From positions 2,666,001 to 2,730,000 of the forward strand of contig NZ_JAZGLW010000001.1 in assembly GCF_036409155.1 (NCBI RefSeq): 64,000 nucleotides of DNA, given 5' to 3'. Origin of the DNA: Mycobacterium sp. 050128. GTDB lineage: Bacteria > Actinomycetota > Actinomycetes > Mycobacteriales > Mycobacteriaceae. Made by a program: the position numbers and the translations under genes. The notes below the pieces were generated by a model. It was not told the DNA's origin and ran no database searches. It saw only the letters and a program-made list of their open reading frames with translations. Shown here in pieces: positions 17,139 through 25,810 of this stretch. Positions within the stretch are counted from its first letter, which is position 1. The number at the start of each line of letters is the position of its first letter.

Positions 17139-18998
17139 ATGCCGCGCAGCCTAGACCTGGTCGTAGCCTCGCTCGCCACCGCGCTGATGGAGGCCACGGT
17201 ATCCACGGCGCCCGAGGTGAGCCAGAAAGTCCTCGCGCGGTTGGTCGAGCAATTCAAGCTGGACGCCTGTTTTTTGCGGCGCCGCGACGAGCTGTCCCGT
17301 GCCTCGGTGCTGGTCGCCGAGTTCCCGCCGCGCGCCGAGGTCGCGGATCCGGGCGCGACGGCCATCGTCCCCTACACCGACGCCGACGCGCTGCTCGCCG
17401 AGTGCGAGCAGGGCCGAAAGCCGGTGGTGATATCTCCCGGTCGGCGTTCGCGGTGGCGCTGGCTGACGGGGCCCATGCAACCCAGCGCTCCCTCGGTGGC
17501 GGCCGCGCCGCTGGTGTCGGGGGAGGTGACCACCGGCGTGCTCGGGTTCGTCAGGTTCGGCGATCGCAAGTGGAAGCAGACCGAGATCAACACGCTCGAG
17601 GCGGTCGCCGCGTTGTTCGCCCAGCTGCAAGCGCGCCTTGCCGCCGAGGAGAAGCTTCGCTATCTGGCCGAGCACGACGACCTGACCGGCCTGTACAACC
17701 GCCGGGCACTGGTCGCGCACTTGTCCGAACGGCTTGCCGCTGGAAAGCCGGGACCCGTCGCGGTGCTGTTTCTCGACCTCGATCGGTTGAAGCCGATCAA
17801 CGACTATCTGGGCCACACCGCCGGTGACTGGTTCATCAGAGTCTTCGCGCAACGCATCCAGGTCTGTGCCGGCACCCAGGCCATGATCGCCCGGCTCGGC
17901 GGCGACGAGTTCGTCGTCGTGCCCGAGCAGTCGATGTCGCCGGAGACCGCGGAGTCGTTCGCCCGCTGGCTGTCGAAGATGCTCTGCGAGCGGCTCGCCA
18001 TCGGCGGCCACATGATCAGTCGCACCGTCAGCATCGGGCTGGCCGTCGGGATGCCGGAGCGCGACAACTGCACCGCGCTGCTGCGCCGTGCCGACGAGGC
18101 CGTGCTGACCGCCAAGCGTGCCGGTGGCAACCAGATCGCGGTGTTCACCGACGATATGTCACTCAAAAGCGCCTTCCGTAACGACATCGAGCTGCATCTG
18201 CAGGGCGATATCGGCAGCGAAGCGCTGCTGCTGCACTATCTGCCCGAGGTCGACTTGTGGACCGGCGCGGTGGTGGCCGCCGAGGCGCTGGTCCGCTGGC
18301 GGCACCCGATCTGGGGGATGCTGCTGCCGGACTCGTTCATCGGCGTTGCCGAATCGACCAACCTGGCCGGCGAGCTGGGCCGCTGGGTGTTGAGAACCGC
18401 GTGTGCCGAATTCGGCCGGTGGCGTGCCAACGGCGTGGGGCTGGGTGCCACCCTGCGGATCAATGTGTCGCCCGTGCAGCTGATCACTCGCGGTTTCGTG
18501 CGCAGCGTCGCCGAGACGATCGAAGAGTTCGGTATCGATGCCGGGTCGTTGTGCCTGGAGATCACCGAGCGCGCCGTCGTGCACGACATCGAAGCGACCT
18601 TCAATACCCTCGCGGAGCTCAAAGAGGTCGGGGTGCAGCTGGCGATCGACGACTTCGGCACCGGCTATGCGGTGCTCTCACACCTCAAGCAGTTGCCGGT
18701 CGACATGCTCAAGATCGACGCCGGGTTCGTGCGCGACCTGGGGACCAACGCCGGCGACCTGGCCATTGTCCGCGCGATCATCGGGCTCGCCGAGGCATTC
18801 GGTTTGCAAGTCGTCGCCGAGGGAGTCGAGACGCCCGCTGCCGCACTGACTTTGATGCAGCACGGGTGTCACCGCGCGCAAGGGTTCCTGTTGTCCCGAC
18901 CCGTCCCCGGCGATGCGATGGAGGCATTGTTCTCGGCGCGCTGGATGCCGATGCCATTCCTGGCCGATCGTGAGGCCTTGTCGCAGGGCGCAATCTAG
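17139..18998 (+). CDS. GAF-GGDEF-EAL protein, c-di-GMP synthesis and hydrolysis
   Basis: A 619-residue cytoplasmic protein with the same domain order as M. tuberculosis Rv1354c. A GAF-like sensor domain spans residues ~1-165. A diguanylate cyclase domain has DDLTGLYNRRAL and an intact GGDEF at residues 254-258. A phosphodiesterase domain has intact EAL at 382-384, followed by RINVSP, LEITERAV, IDDFGTGYAVLSHLKQLP and VVAEGVET. Both catalytic sites look complete, and no RxxD inhibitory site precedes GGDEF. The ATG at 17139 is favoured over 17115 because a perfect GGAGGT ribosome site (17129-17134) lies four bases before it. It is flanked by two glycosidase-like lipoprotein genes at the head of the polysaccharide cluster, so local control of that pathway by c-di-GMP is likely. 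Confidence 0.93.
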   Translation: MPRSLDLVVASLATALMEATVSTAPEVSQKVLARLVEQFKLDACFLRRRDELSRASVLVAEFPPRAEVADPGATAIVPYTDADALLAECEQGRKPVVISPGRRSRWRWLTGPMQPSAPSVAAAPLVSGEVTTGVLGFVRFGDRKWKQTEINTLEAVAALFAQLQARLAAEEKLRYLAEHDDLTGLYNRRALVAHLSERLAAGKPGPVAVLFLDLDRLKPINDYLGHTAGDWFIRVFAQRIQVCAGTQAMIARLGGDEFVVVPEQSMSPETAESFARWLSKMLCERLAIGGHMISRTVSIGLAVGMPERDNCTALLRRADEAVLTAKRAGGNQIAVFTDDMSLKSAFRNDIELHLQGDIGSEALLLHYLPEVDLWTGAVVAAEALVRWRHPIWGMLLPDSFIGVAESTNLAGELGRWVLRTACAEFGRWRANGVGLGATLRINVSPVQLITRGFVRSVAETIEEFGIDAGSLCLEITERAVVHDIEATFNTLAELKEVGVQLAIDDFGTGYAVLSHLKQLPVDMLKIDAGFVRDLGTNAGDLAIVRAIIGLAEAFGLQVVAEGVETPAAALTLMQHGCHRAQGFLLSRPVPGDAMEALFSARWMPMPFLADREALSQGAI

Positions 18999-19007
18999 CA
19001 TCGCTAC

Positions 19008-20681
19008 GTGATCCGAAGACTGGGCAAATGCACGCTGGCCGTTGCGGTGTGCGCGGCGCTGGTTTTGAGCGCGTGTAGCAAGACGACCGACCCCGAGCCG
19101 CTGAGCGCGATCGCCAGTCCGGCCATTCCGCTGGGCGTGCAGGAGGTGCCGAATCCGCTGCGCGGCCAGTACGAGGACCTGATGAGGCCGCTTTTTCCAC
19201 AGGTGAATCCCGCGCAGCGCCGGTATGGATCGTGGCCGGCGGCGTATGACGCGAGCATGCGTTTCACCTGGCGGCAGTTGCAGCCCGTCGACCCGAGCAC
19301 ACTGCCACCCGACGCTCCCGACGACGTCAAGTTCGACTTCAGCGCGATTGACGACGCGTTGACGAAGCTGGCCGGCCGCAACATGCGGCTGACGATTCGG
19401 ATCGTCGCCTACAGCTCGTGCTGCGACACCGTCTATCCGTCCAACACCAGCATCGCTATTCCCGACTGGATGCGGCCGGTGGCCACCGACTATCCCTCGC
19501 CGCCCAAGTACTGGTGGACACCCGGGGTGACGCAGGTGGTGCCGAACTGGAATGACCAGCGCTACCTGGACGGGTTCGGCCAGCTGCTGGCCGCGCTGGG
19601 CCGCCGCTATGACCGCGACGAGCGGCTGAGCGTGTTCGAGTTCTCCGGCTACGGCGACTTCAGCGAGAACCACATCGCCTACTTGCGCGACAAGCTGAAC
19701 GCGCCGGGCCCGTCGCCGGACGAGAGCGTCGCGAAGCTGGGGTATTACAGCCAGTTTCGTGACCAGAGCATCACCAGCGCGTCGATCGCGAAGTTGGTGG
19801 CGGCGAACGTCAACGCCTTCCCCCACACCCAGCTGGTGGTGACCCCGATGAACGTCGACATCGTGCGGCAGCTGTTCGCCGACTGGGTCACAAAAGCGTT
19901 GTCGGCGCCGGTGGGTATCCGGTCCGATTGCCTCGGCGTCTACGCACCGCTGCCGGTGTGGGCCGAGTCCGACGGATCGCACTACGTAAAGCTGAACGAT
20001 CCGCTCGTCAAGCAGATCAAGGACCGGCTCGCGTCGGGACTGGTCATCACCGAGTGGTGCCAGTTGCCCGACGGGACCGACCCGAAGAGCTACTACGAGA
20101 AGGGACTGCGCGACGTCGTCAAGTACCACGTGTCGATGACGTCGAGCTTCAACTTCCCGGCGGTGAATGCGACCTCGCCGATGGACCCGGCGCTGTTCCT
20201 GCTGTGGTCGAAAGCCAACGTCGTCGCCGGCTACCGATATTCGGCCGAGGCGCGCAAAGGCTCGCAAGCGTCGCATGACGGGGAAGCGACGATCGGCGTC
20301 ACCTGGACCAACTACGGCTCGGCCGGCGCTTCCGAGAAATGGGTCCCCGGCTACCGGCTGGTGGATTTCACCGGGGCGGTGGTCCGCGAGATGCAATCGA
20401 CCGTGAATCTGAGGACCCTGGTCCGCGGGGAAAACTCCGGTGCCGAACCCGCCCCGGCGGCGGCCGACGAAACCGTGACCGTTGATGTCGGCAGCTTGCC
20501 GCCCGGCAATTACACCCTGCAGGCGGCGGCCACCTGGCAACAGCACAAACCCGACGCCTCGCACGTCGTGGACTACCCGCCGATGCGGCTGGCCCGCGAC
20601 GGGCGCGACGGGACCGGGTGGTACCCGCTGGCGACGGTCGACATACCGCGCGAGGTGGTCACTTCCCCGCCTCGGCAGTGA
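19008..20681 (+). CDS. Glycoside-hydrolase-like (TIM-barrel, DUF4832-type) lipoprotein, paralog B
   Basis: A 557-residue lipoprotein (lipobox VLSAC) closely related over its full length to the gene at 15449-17005. Candidate catalytic residues are Glu211 in VFEFSGY and Glu349 in VITEWCQ. Compared with paralog A it has two insertions: a Cys-pair loop (SSCCDTVYPS) near residue 140, and ~28 residues directly after FEFSGY (GDFSENHIAYLRDKL and on), close to the presumed active site. The GTG at 19008 lies 9 bp after the GGDEF-EAL stop, so the two may be co-transcribed. As I recall, Rv1006 of M. tuberculosis sits in this genomic interval and has a similar length, so B is the probable ancestral copy. 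Function inferred only. Confidence 0.65.
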   Translation: MIRRLGKCTLAVAVCAALVLSACSKTTDPEPLSAIASPAIPLGVQEVPNPLRGQYEDLMRPLFPQVNPAQRRYGSWPAAYDASMRFTWRQLQPVDPSTLPPDAPDDVKFDFSAIDDALTKLAGRNMRLTIRIVAYSSCCDTVYPSNTSIAIPDWMRPVATDYPSPPKYWWTPGVTQVVPNWNDQRYLDGFGQLLAALGRRYDRDERLSVFEFSGYGDFSENHIAYLRDKLNAPGPSPDESVAKLGYYSQFRDQSITSASIAKLVAANVNAFPHTQLVVTPMNVDIVRQLFADWVTKALSAPVGIRSDCLGVYAPLPVWAESDGSHYVKLNDPLVKQIKDRLASGLVITEWCQLPDGTDPKSYYEKGLRDVVKYHVSMTSSFNFPAVNATSPMDPALFLLWSKANVVAGYRYSAEARKGSQASHDGEATIGVTWTNYGSAGASEKWVPGYRLVDFTGAVVREMQSTVNLRTLVRGENSGAEPAPAAADETVTVDVGSLPPGNYTLQAAATWQQHKPDASHVVDYPPMRLARDGRDGTGWYPLATVDIPREVVTSPPRQ

Positions 20682-20715
20682 ATGGCGCGTAGGGTGCGTC
20701 GGCAACCCACGCAAA

Positions 20716-20737
20716 GTCCGCCACTGCCTGGGCGGAC
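20716..20737. terminator. Hairpin downstream of paralog B
   Basis: GTCCGCC (20716-20722) and GGCGGAC (20731-20737) form a perfect 7-bp stem with an 8-base loop, 35 bp after the lipoprotein stop. No clear T-tract follows. It may separate the lipoprotein/c-di-GMP genes from the wzc-like operon that starts at 20853. Confidence 0.4.
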
Positions 20738-20852
20738 GATCGGATCTCGATTTGACGATGCTGCATAATGAGCGTTGGGTTTGCGCAGCGGCTGTTTAAG
20801 AGACCGAATGGATGCTCTAGACCTGCGGTGCTGTTAGAAGGGTATTGGTTGG

Positions 20853-22301
20853 ATGGATTTCCGTACTTTTGTTCGGATTATCGCGGCGCACTGGAAGCTG
20901 GCAGCGGGCGCGTTCCTGGCGTGTGTGCTGGGCGCCGTGGTCGTTACGGCTCTGCAGACCAAGCACTATCAGTCGTCAGCCACGATCCTGATCTCGTTCT
21001 CCGGGGCCACTGACCTCACCGAGTTGTACAACGGCACGCTGACCGCGCAGGAGCGGCTGTCGTCGTACGCCCAGATCGCCGGCGGGCGCACGGTGGCCGA
21101 GCGCGCGATCAGCCAGCTCCAGGTCCCGATGAGTCCCGATGCCCTGGTGAGTCAGACGCAGGTGAAATACACCGCGAAGTCGATGCTGTTCACGATCTCG
21201 GTCAAGGACACCGATCCGACGCGCGCCGCGGCGCTGGCCGGGGCGATGGCCGACCAGTTCGCCACGATGGTCCCGACGCTCGGGGTGAGCGCGCACTCGA
21301 ATAATGGCGCGCCGCAGAGCAGCACCGCACCACGACCCGACACCGGTGATACACCGCCACCGCCGGAGGTGCCCGGCCAGCCGACACCCAAGCCCCTGCC
21401 GGTAGCCAGGGCGCGAGTGGTGGAGGCGCCCCGGGTGCCCACTCATGCGATCGCGCCGTCGCCGGTACGCAACGTGGCGATGGGTCTCGTCGCCGGTCTG
21501 CTGCTGAGCGTCGCGGTGGCGCTGACCCGGGAGGCGACCGACCGCAGCGTGCGCACCCGCGAGAAGCTGGAAGAGCTGTCCGGCTTGCCGACATTGGGAG
21601 AGCTGCCCGGAAAGCGTGGCACCGCACCGAAATTCGGCACCGACATCGCATTCGACGACGCGGTGCGCGGTCTGCGCACCCGGCTGAGCCGGGCGATGGG
21701 GCCCGATTCCCGCCGGGTGTTGCTGGCGGCGCCGTTCGGCGGTGAGGGAACCACGACGACGGTGCTGAACCTGGCCCGGGCATTCACCGAGCTCGGCCAA
21801 GACGTGCTGCTCGTCGAGGGCGACACCCGGCGGCCCGTGATCGCCGGCCTGCTCAGCGTCGAATCGGGCGAGGGACTGGCGCACGCGCTGGCCGATCCCA
21901 GCATCGCCGTGCAGGCCGTACGCGCGACCCCGATTTCGAGGCTGTTCCTGCTCGCGGCCCGGTCCGGCCGGCGCGGCGAGGGCGTGCCCGCCAGCGCGTT
22001 CACGCCGAACGTGATCGACAACGTCCTGGCGAACCTGTCGTCGCGGTTCGGCCACACCGTGGTCGACGGCCCGCCGGTGCTGGCCACGGCCGACTCCGGC
22101 CTGTTGGCCGGCGCGGTGCAGGCCACGGTGCTGGTGGTGCGCGCGAATCGCACCACCGTCGACGAACTCACCGACGCCCTGGCCGCGCTGCGTGCCGCCG
22201 GCGCGAACCTCGTCGGAACCGTGCTGACCGATGCCAAGCCGTCGGTGCACAGCAGGGCCGCGGCCCGCGCCTACCGGGGAAAGCTCAGCGGGTCGGCGTG
22301 A
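20853..22301 (+). CDS. Wzc-like polysaccharide co-polymerase with degenerate BY-kinase domain
   Basis: A 482-residue membrane protein. Two helices (residues ~16-34 and ~209-228) bracket an extracytoplasmic Wzz-type chain-length domain followed by a Pro-rich stretch. The C-terminal ~230 residues are a bacterial tyrosine-kinase-like P-loop domain: EKLEELSGLPTLGELP, AAPFGGEGTTTTVLNLA at the Walker A site, LLVEGDTRRPVIAGLL at Walker A', and VVDGPPVLATADS at Walker B. The Walker A lysine is replaced by Thr300, and no C-terminal tyrosine cluster is present. It is therefore probably a regulator of polymer length with reduced or no kinase activity. It begins an operon with the polymerase-like gene (GTGA overlap). 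Confidence 0.88.
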   Translation: MDFRTFVRIIAAHWKLAAGAFLACVLGAVVVTALQTKHYQSSATILISFSGATDLTELYNGTLTAQERLSSYAQIAGGRTVAERAISQLQVPMSPDALVSQTQVKYTAKSMLFTISVKDTDPTRAAALAGAMADQFATMVPTLGVSAHSNNGAPQSSTAPRPDTGDTPPPPEVPGQPTPKPLPVARARVVEAPRVPTHAIAPSPVRNVAMGLVAGLLLSVAVALTREATDRSVRTREKLEELSGLPTLGELPGKRGTAPKFGTDIAFDDAVRGLRTRLSRAMGPDSRRVLLAAPFGGEGTTTTVLNLARAFTELGQDVLLVEGDTRRPVIAGLLSVESGEGLAHALADPSIAVQAVRATPISRLFLLAARSGRRGEGVPASAFTPNVIDNVLANLSSRFGHTVVDGPPVLATADSGLLAGAVQATVLVVRANRTTVDELTDALAALRAAGANLVGTVLTDAKPSVHSRAAARAYRGKLSGSA

Positions 22302-23773
22302 TTCCCTACCTGCGGAGTCGCGACCGCCTGGTGGTGGCTGCCGCTCTGCTGACGGTGTTCCTGGTGGGATGCTTCCTGTTCGGCGTGTTCTCGGTACGCC
22401 GGACCACCGAGGGCGTGCTCCTGATCGCCGCCCTGTTCTGCCTGGTCGTGTACTGGGTGAAGCCCGAAGGCATGGTCGCGGTCACGTTCGTCGGGGCGTT
22501 CGCGGCGCTGCCGGAAGGCCTGCACGTCGGAAAGGTCATCGGCCCGGTCGCGATCTACGCCTACCAGATCACGGCCCTGCTCTCGATCTTGTATCTGCTC
22601 CCCAAGGTCAAACCCCGGTTCTCCGATTACCTCCTGCCGGGGGTGTTCGCGATGACCGTGCTGCTCTACACCTTCTACGGCTTCTGGGCCGGGCATGACG
22701 ACCTGATGGTGGCGCGTGAATCGACGACGCTGCTCGAAATGGTTGCCGGGTTCGTGCTGGGAATGCTGGTCGTCTGGGGACGTCACGCCGAGTGGCTGGT
22801 CCGCGTCGTGATCGTGATTCTCTGGTTTTCGGCGGGCATGGCGATCGTCAGTTCGTTGCATGCCGTTCGGTTGGCCGGCCGGGCGGAAAGCCTGGAGGAG
22901 GCGACGGGCGCCGGCCAGGCCCTGCGCATCGTGCTGTCCACTCAGACGCCGGCCACCGCCGTACTGTCGGCGCTGGTCGCCGCCGCGATCGTCGGCCGGG
23001 TAAAGCCGATGATGTTCTACTCGCTGGGTCCGCCCGCGTTGATCATCTCGCTGCTCTCCTTCTCGCGGAACACACTGATCGCGATGGTGGTCGCCGCGTT
23101 GGTCGCCCTGCTCTCCAGCTTCGGGTTGCCGGCCCTGCGCCGGCTGGGCACGGTCGTGCTGGTCAGCTTGGCTGCCCTGGCGGTCACGGTGCCCGGATCG
23201 CTGTTCTTGCTGCAGCATTCGCAGGCCGGGGCGTGGCTCAGCGACCAGTTCGCCGCGTTCGGCCAACGCGTGCTGGGCGGTATTTCGACGAGCGCGCTGG
23301 CCGTCGACCAGTCGACGCTGGACCGGCTGCAGGAAAACGCCCGGCTCAACACCGCGATCGCCGAGGCGCCGATCTTCGGCCACGGCCTCGGCTACGCCTA
23401 TCAGCTGCCGACCGGGAACGACCCCGATGCCTTCTCCTGGAAGCTGGGGCCCACCTACTCACACCTCTTCTACCAATGGTGGTTGGCCAAGGCCGGGGTG
23501 GTGGGTGTGGCGGTGTTCGCATGGTTCGCGGCGACCCCGATTATCCGGGCGGCCCGACGCGCGTCGGCGCCGGCCAAGATCAGCGCGGCGGTCAGCACCA
23601 GTCTGCTGGCGATTTCCGCGGTCTGGCCGTTGCCCGAGATGCCGATGGACGCGTTGGCGTTGGGTCTGGCCCTCGGAGCGACGATGGGATTTGCTGAGCT
23701 GGACCGCCGGGACCCCGACGCCGGCCGCGATAGCGTCGACGAGATTCCGGAGCTGGCCGCCGCGCCCAGCTAA
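22298..23773 (+). CDS. O-antigen polymerase/ligase-like membrane protein (Wzy-type)
   Basis: A 491-residue protein with about ten to twelve predicted membrane helices and a long external loop near the C-terminal third. That loop contains LNTAIAEAPIFGHGLGYAY and later TYSHLFYQWWLAKAGVVG. The GHGLG plus downstream H-x-x-x-x-x-W pattern is characteristic of the Wzy_C/O-antigen ligase family. In a Wzx/Wzy pathway it would join flipped repeat units at the outer face of the membrane. The GTG start overlaps the wzc-like stop by 4 bp, so the two are coupled. Whether it polymerises or ligates cannot be decided from sequence. The pairing with a chain-length protein favours polymerase. Confidence 0.85.
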   Translation: MIPYLRSRDRLVVAAALLTVFLVGCFLFGVFSVRRTTEGVLLIAALFCLVVYWVKPEGMVAVTFVGAFAALPEGLHVGKVIGPVAIYAYQITALLSILYLLPKVKPRFSDYLLPGVFAMTVLLYTFYGFWAGHDDLMVARESTTLLEMVAGFVLGMLVVWGRHAEWLVRVVIVILWFSAGMAIVSSLHAVRLAGRAESLEEATGAGQALRIVLSTQTPATAVLSALVAAAIVGRVKPMMFYSLGPPALIISLLSFSRNTLIAMVVAALVALLSSFGLPALRRLGTVVLVSLAALAVTVPGSLFLLQHSQAGAWLSDQFAAFGQRVLGGISTSALAVDQSTLDRLQENARLNTAIAEAPIFGHGLGYAYQLPTGNDPDAFSWKLGPTYSHLFYQWWLAKAGVVGVAVFAWFAATPIIRAARRASAPAKISAAVSTSLLAISAVWPLPEMPMDALALGLALGATMGFAELDRRDPDAGRDSVDEIPELAAAPS

Positions 23774-23853
23774 ATTTTTCAAAGCGTTACCCAGACCAGC
23801 GCTGACCTGGTTTATCTTGACCTGGTGGCCAGTTTGCTGGGGGACCTAGCCGG

Positions 23854-24867
23854 GTGTTAGCCGTTACCCACGTCGGGCCCGACATGTACAGCTTCGGCGG
23901 GACGCAGTCCGTCATCCGGGTCATCCGCGACAACAACATCGGCGCGGACGACATCCGCGTGCTGTCCACCTGGGACGGCGGCAACCACGCGAAGAGCTTC
24001 CTGCTCACCGCCCGCGCGGGCGCGGCGCTGGCCCGCACCGCTCGCCCGGCCATCGTGCATTTCCATATCTCCAACGGCGGAGCGTGGCTGCGCGAGGGAC
24101 CGCTGATCCGGTTGGCGCGAGCGCGAGGGTTCCGGATCATCGTCACCATTCACGGCTCCGACTTTCACGATTTCGCGGCGTCGCGGCCGCGCTTCGTGGG
24201 AGCCACGCTGAAACTTGCCGACCACGTGATCCTGTTGTCGGAGGAAGCTCGTGCCGCCGTTCTCGCGGTGGCGCCGTCGGTGCACACCTCCGTGGTCGCC
24301 AACCCGATCGCGATCGATCGAGATGCCCCGCCGGCCAGCTTGACGCCGCCCGTGGCGCTGTTCGCCGGGACCATCGGTCACCGCAAAGGTGTCGCAGACC
24401 TGGTCGCCGCCTGGCGGCTGCTGCTCGACCAGGGCATCGAAGGGCATCTTCGGATCGTCGGGCGCATCGACGACTACACCCCGCCGCCCACCGAGCGCAT
24501 GTCGGTCCAAGGCCCGGTACACCCCGACGAGATCCGCGATCTGCTCCGGACGGTTCGCGTGGTCGTCTTGCCGTCCTACGCGGAGGGAATGCCGATGATC
24601 CTCACCGAGGCCCTCGCCGGCGCGCGGCCGTTCGTGGCCACTCCGGTGGGCGGAACAGCGGAGATCGCATCGGACCCGAGCATGCTGGTGCCGGTTGGCG
24701 ATGTGCCCGCGTTGGCAACCGCGATTGGCCGCTACCTGCGCGACCCGGGCTTGGCCGAGCGTGATGGGCTGCGGGGGCAGGCGCACATCGCGGCCACTCG
24801 TAGCCCCAAGATCATTGACGCGGAACTACGCCGGATCTACGGGGGCTGCGCGATTGAAGCGAATTGA
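23854..24867 (+). CDS. GT4-family glycosyltransferase
   Basis: A 337-residue GT-B glycosyltransferase. The N-terminal acceptor domain has DMYSFGGTQSVIR and the IHGSDFHDF segment. The C-terminal GT4 domain has FAGTIGHRKGVADL, and SYAEGMPMILTEALAGARP with the conserved E-x7-E of retaining enzymes. It likely adds a sugar to the growing lipid-linked repeat unit. The start is a GTG at 23854 with GGGGGA a short distance before it, 80 bp after the polymerase-like gene. It overlaps the next gene by 14 bp. Sugar specificity unknown. Confidence 0.9.
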   Translation: MLAVTHVGPDMYSFGGTQSVIRVIRDNNIGADDIRVLSTWDGGNHAKSFLLTARAGAALARTARPAIVHFHISNGGAWLREGPLIRLARARGFRIIVTIHGSDFHDFAASRPRFVGATLKLADHVILLSEEARAAVLAVAPSVHTSVVANPIAIDRDAPPASLTPPVALFAGTIGHRKGVADLVAAWRLLLDQGIEGHLRIVGRIDDYTPPPTERMSVQGPVHPDEIRDLLRTVRVVVLPSYAEGMPMILTEALAGARPFVATPVGGTAEIASDPSMLVPVGDVPALATAIGRYLRDPGLAERDGLRGQAHIAATRSPKIIDAELRRIYGGCAIEAN

Positions 24868-25810
24868 ACTCCAGGGACCGCGGCTCGCGGTGAGTGCGGT
24901 GGGTTTCGGCTGCGGCGGATTGATGCAGTCGCCGTCCCGCAAGGAGCGGATGGCCGTCCTCGGCAGCGCGGTGGACAGCGGGATCACCCACTTCGACACC
25001 GCACGGATGTACGGCCTGGGAATGGCCGAGGCGGAGCTGGGGGCGTTCGTGCGCACGGTCGGCCGCGACGCCGTCACCATCGCCACCAAGTTCGGCATCG
25101 ATGTCGGCGGCGCGGCACGGCGGCTCGCCCGGTTTCAAGCCCCGGCGCGGGCGCTGCTGCGCAAAGCACCGGCGCTGCGCCGAGCCGTCAAGCGGCACCA
25201 GGGGCCCGACACGACGGCCCGGGAGTATGACGCGGCGATCGCGGCGCGCAGCCTCGACGAGAGCCTTGCCGCGTTGGGCGTGGACTACGTCGACATCCTC
25301 TTCCTGCATGCGCCCAAGCCCGGCGACACGGTGCGCGACGGCGAACTGCGTGAGTTCTTCGAGACTGCCAAGCAGCAGGGCAAGATTCGCGCCTGGGGGG
25401 TCTCTCAAGACGAGGGGCTCGAGGTGGATTTCGCGGCTGCGTTCGCGCCCGAGGGCGTCAGCCAATTCCGCAGCGACCTGCTCAATCCCGCGCCGCGCCC
25501 CGCCGATCTCGCGTTCGGCGTGCTGAACAGGCCGTACATGACGCTGTCCGCGGCGCTGTCGGCCGACGAGTCGCTGGCCGCACGGTGGCGCGCGGCCCTG
25601 CAGCTCGATCCGCTGGCTCCCGGCGTGCTCGCGAAGTTGATCATCGGGTCGTCGGCCGCCGCGACCGGATCGCCCGCGATTCTCTACAGCACCACCAAGC
25701 CGCACCGGATCGCCGAAGCGGCGAGCGCCGTCTCGTCCCCGCTGGACGCGGAGACCCTGACCCGGTTCCTCGGCCTCGTCGCGCAGTTCCGGGAAGGTGC
25801 AGTCGCGTGA
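24854..25810 (+). CDS. Aldo/keto reductase
   Basis: A 318-residue AKR-fold oxidoreductase. The catalytic tetrad is visible: Asp in HFDTARMYG, Tyr in the same motif, Lys in TIATKFG, and His in FLHAPKPG. The C-terminal cofactor segment IIGSSAAATGSPAI departs from the usual pattern. The start is assigned to a TTG at 24854 (LKRIELQG), which overlaps the glycosyltransferase stop by 14 bp; a GTG at 24890 would remove 12 residues. It is coupled by a GTGA overlap to the GMC oxidoreductase that follows. The pair may interconvert keto and hydroxy groups on a sugar of the polymer. This is inference from context. Confidence 0.85.
   Translation: MKRIELQGPRLAVSAVGFGCGGLMQSPSRKERMAVLGSAVDSGITHFDTARMYGLGMAEAELGAFVRTVGRDAVTIATKFGIDVGGAARRLARFQAPARALLRKAPALRRAVKRHQGPDTTAREYDAAIAARSLDESLAALGVDYVDILFLHAPKPGDTVRDGELREFFETAKQQGKIRAWGVSQDEGLEVDFAAAFAPEGVSQFRSDLLNPAPRPADLAFGVLNRPYMTLSAALSADESLAARWRAALQLDPLAPGVLAKLIIGSSAAATGSPAILYSTTKPHRIAEAASAVSSPLDAETLTRFLGLVAQFREGAVA

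Noticed and set aside
20753-20769. TTGACG and CATAAT close together upstream of the wzc-like gene
   Set aside because: Spacing of about six bases is far too short for a sigma-70 type promoter.
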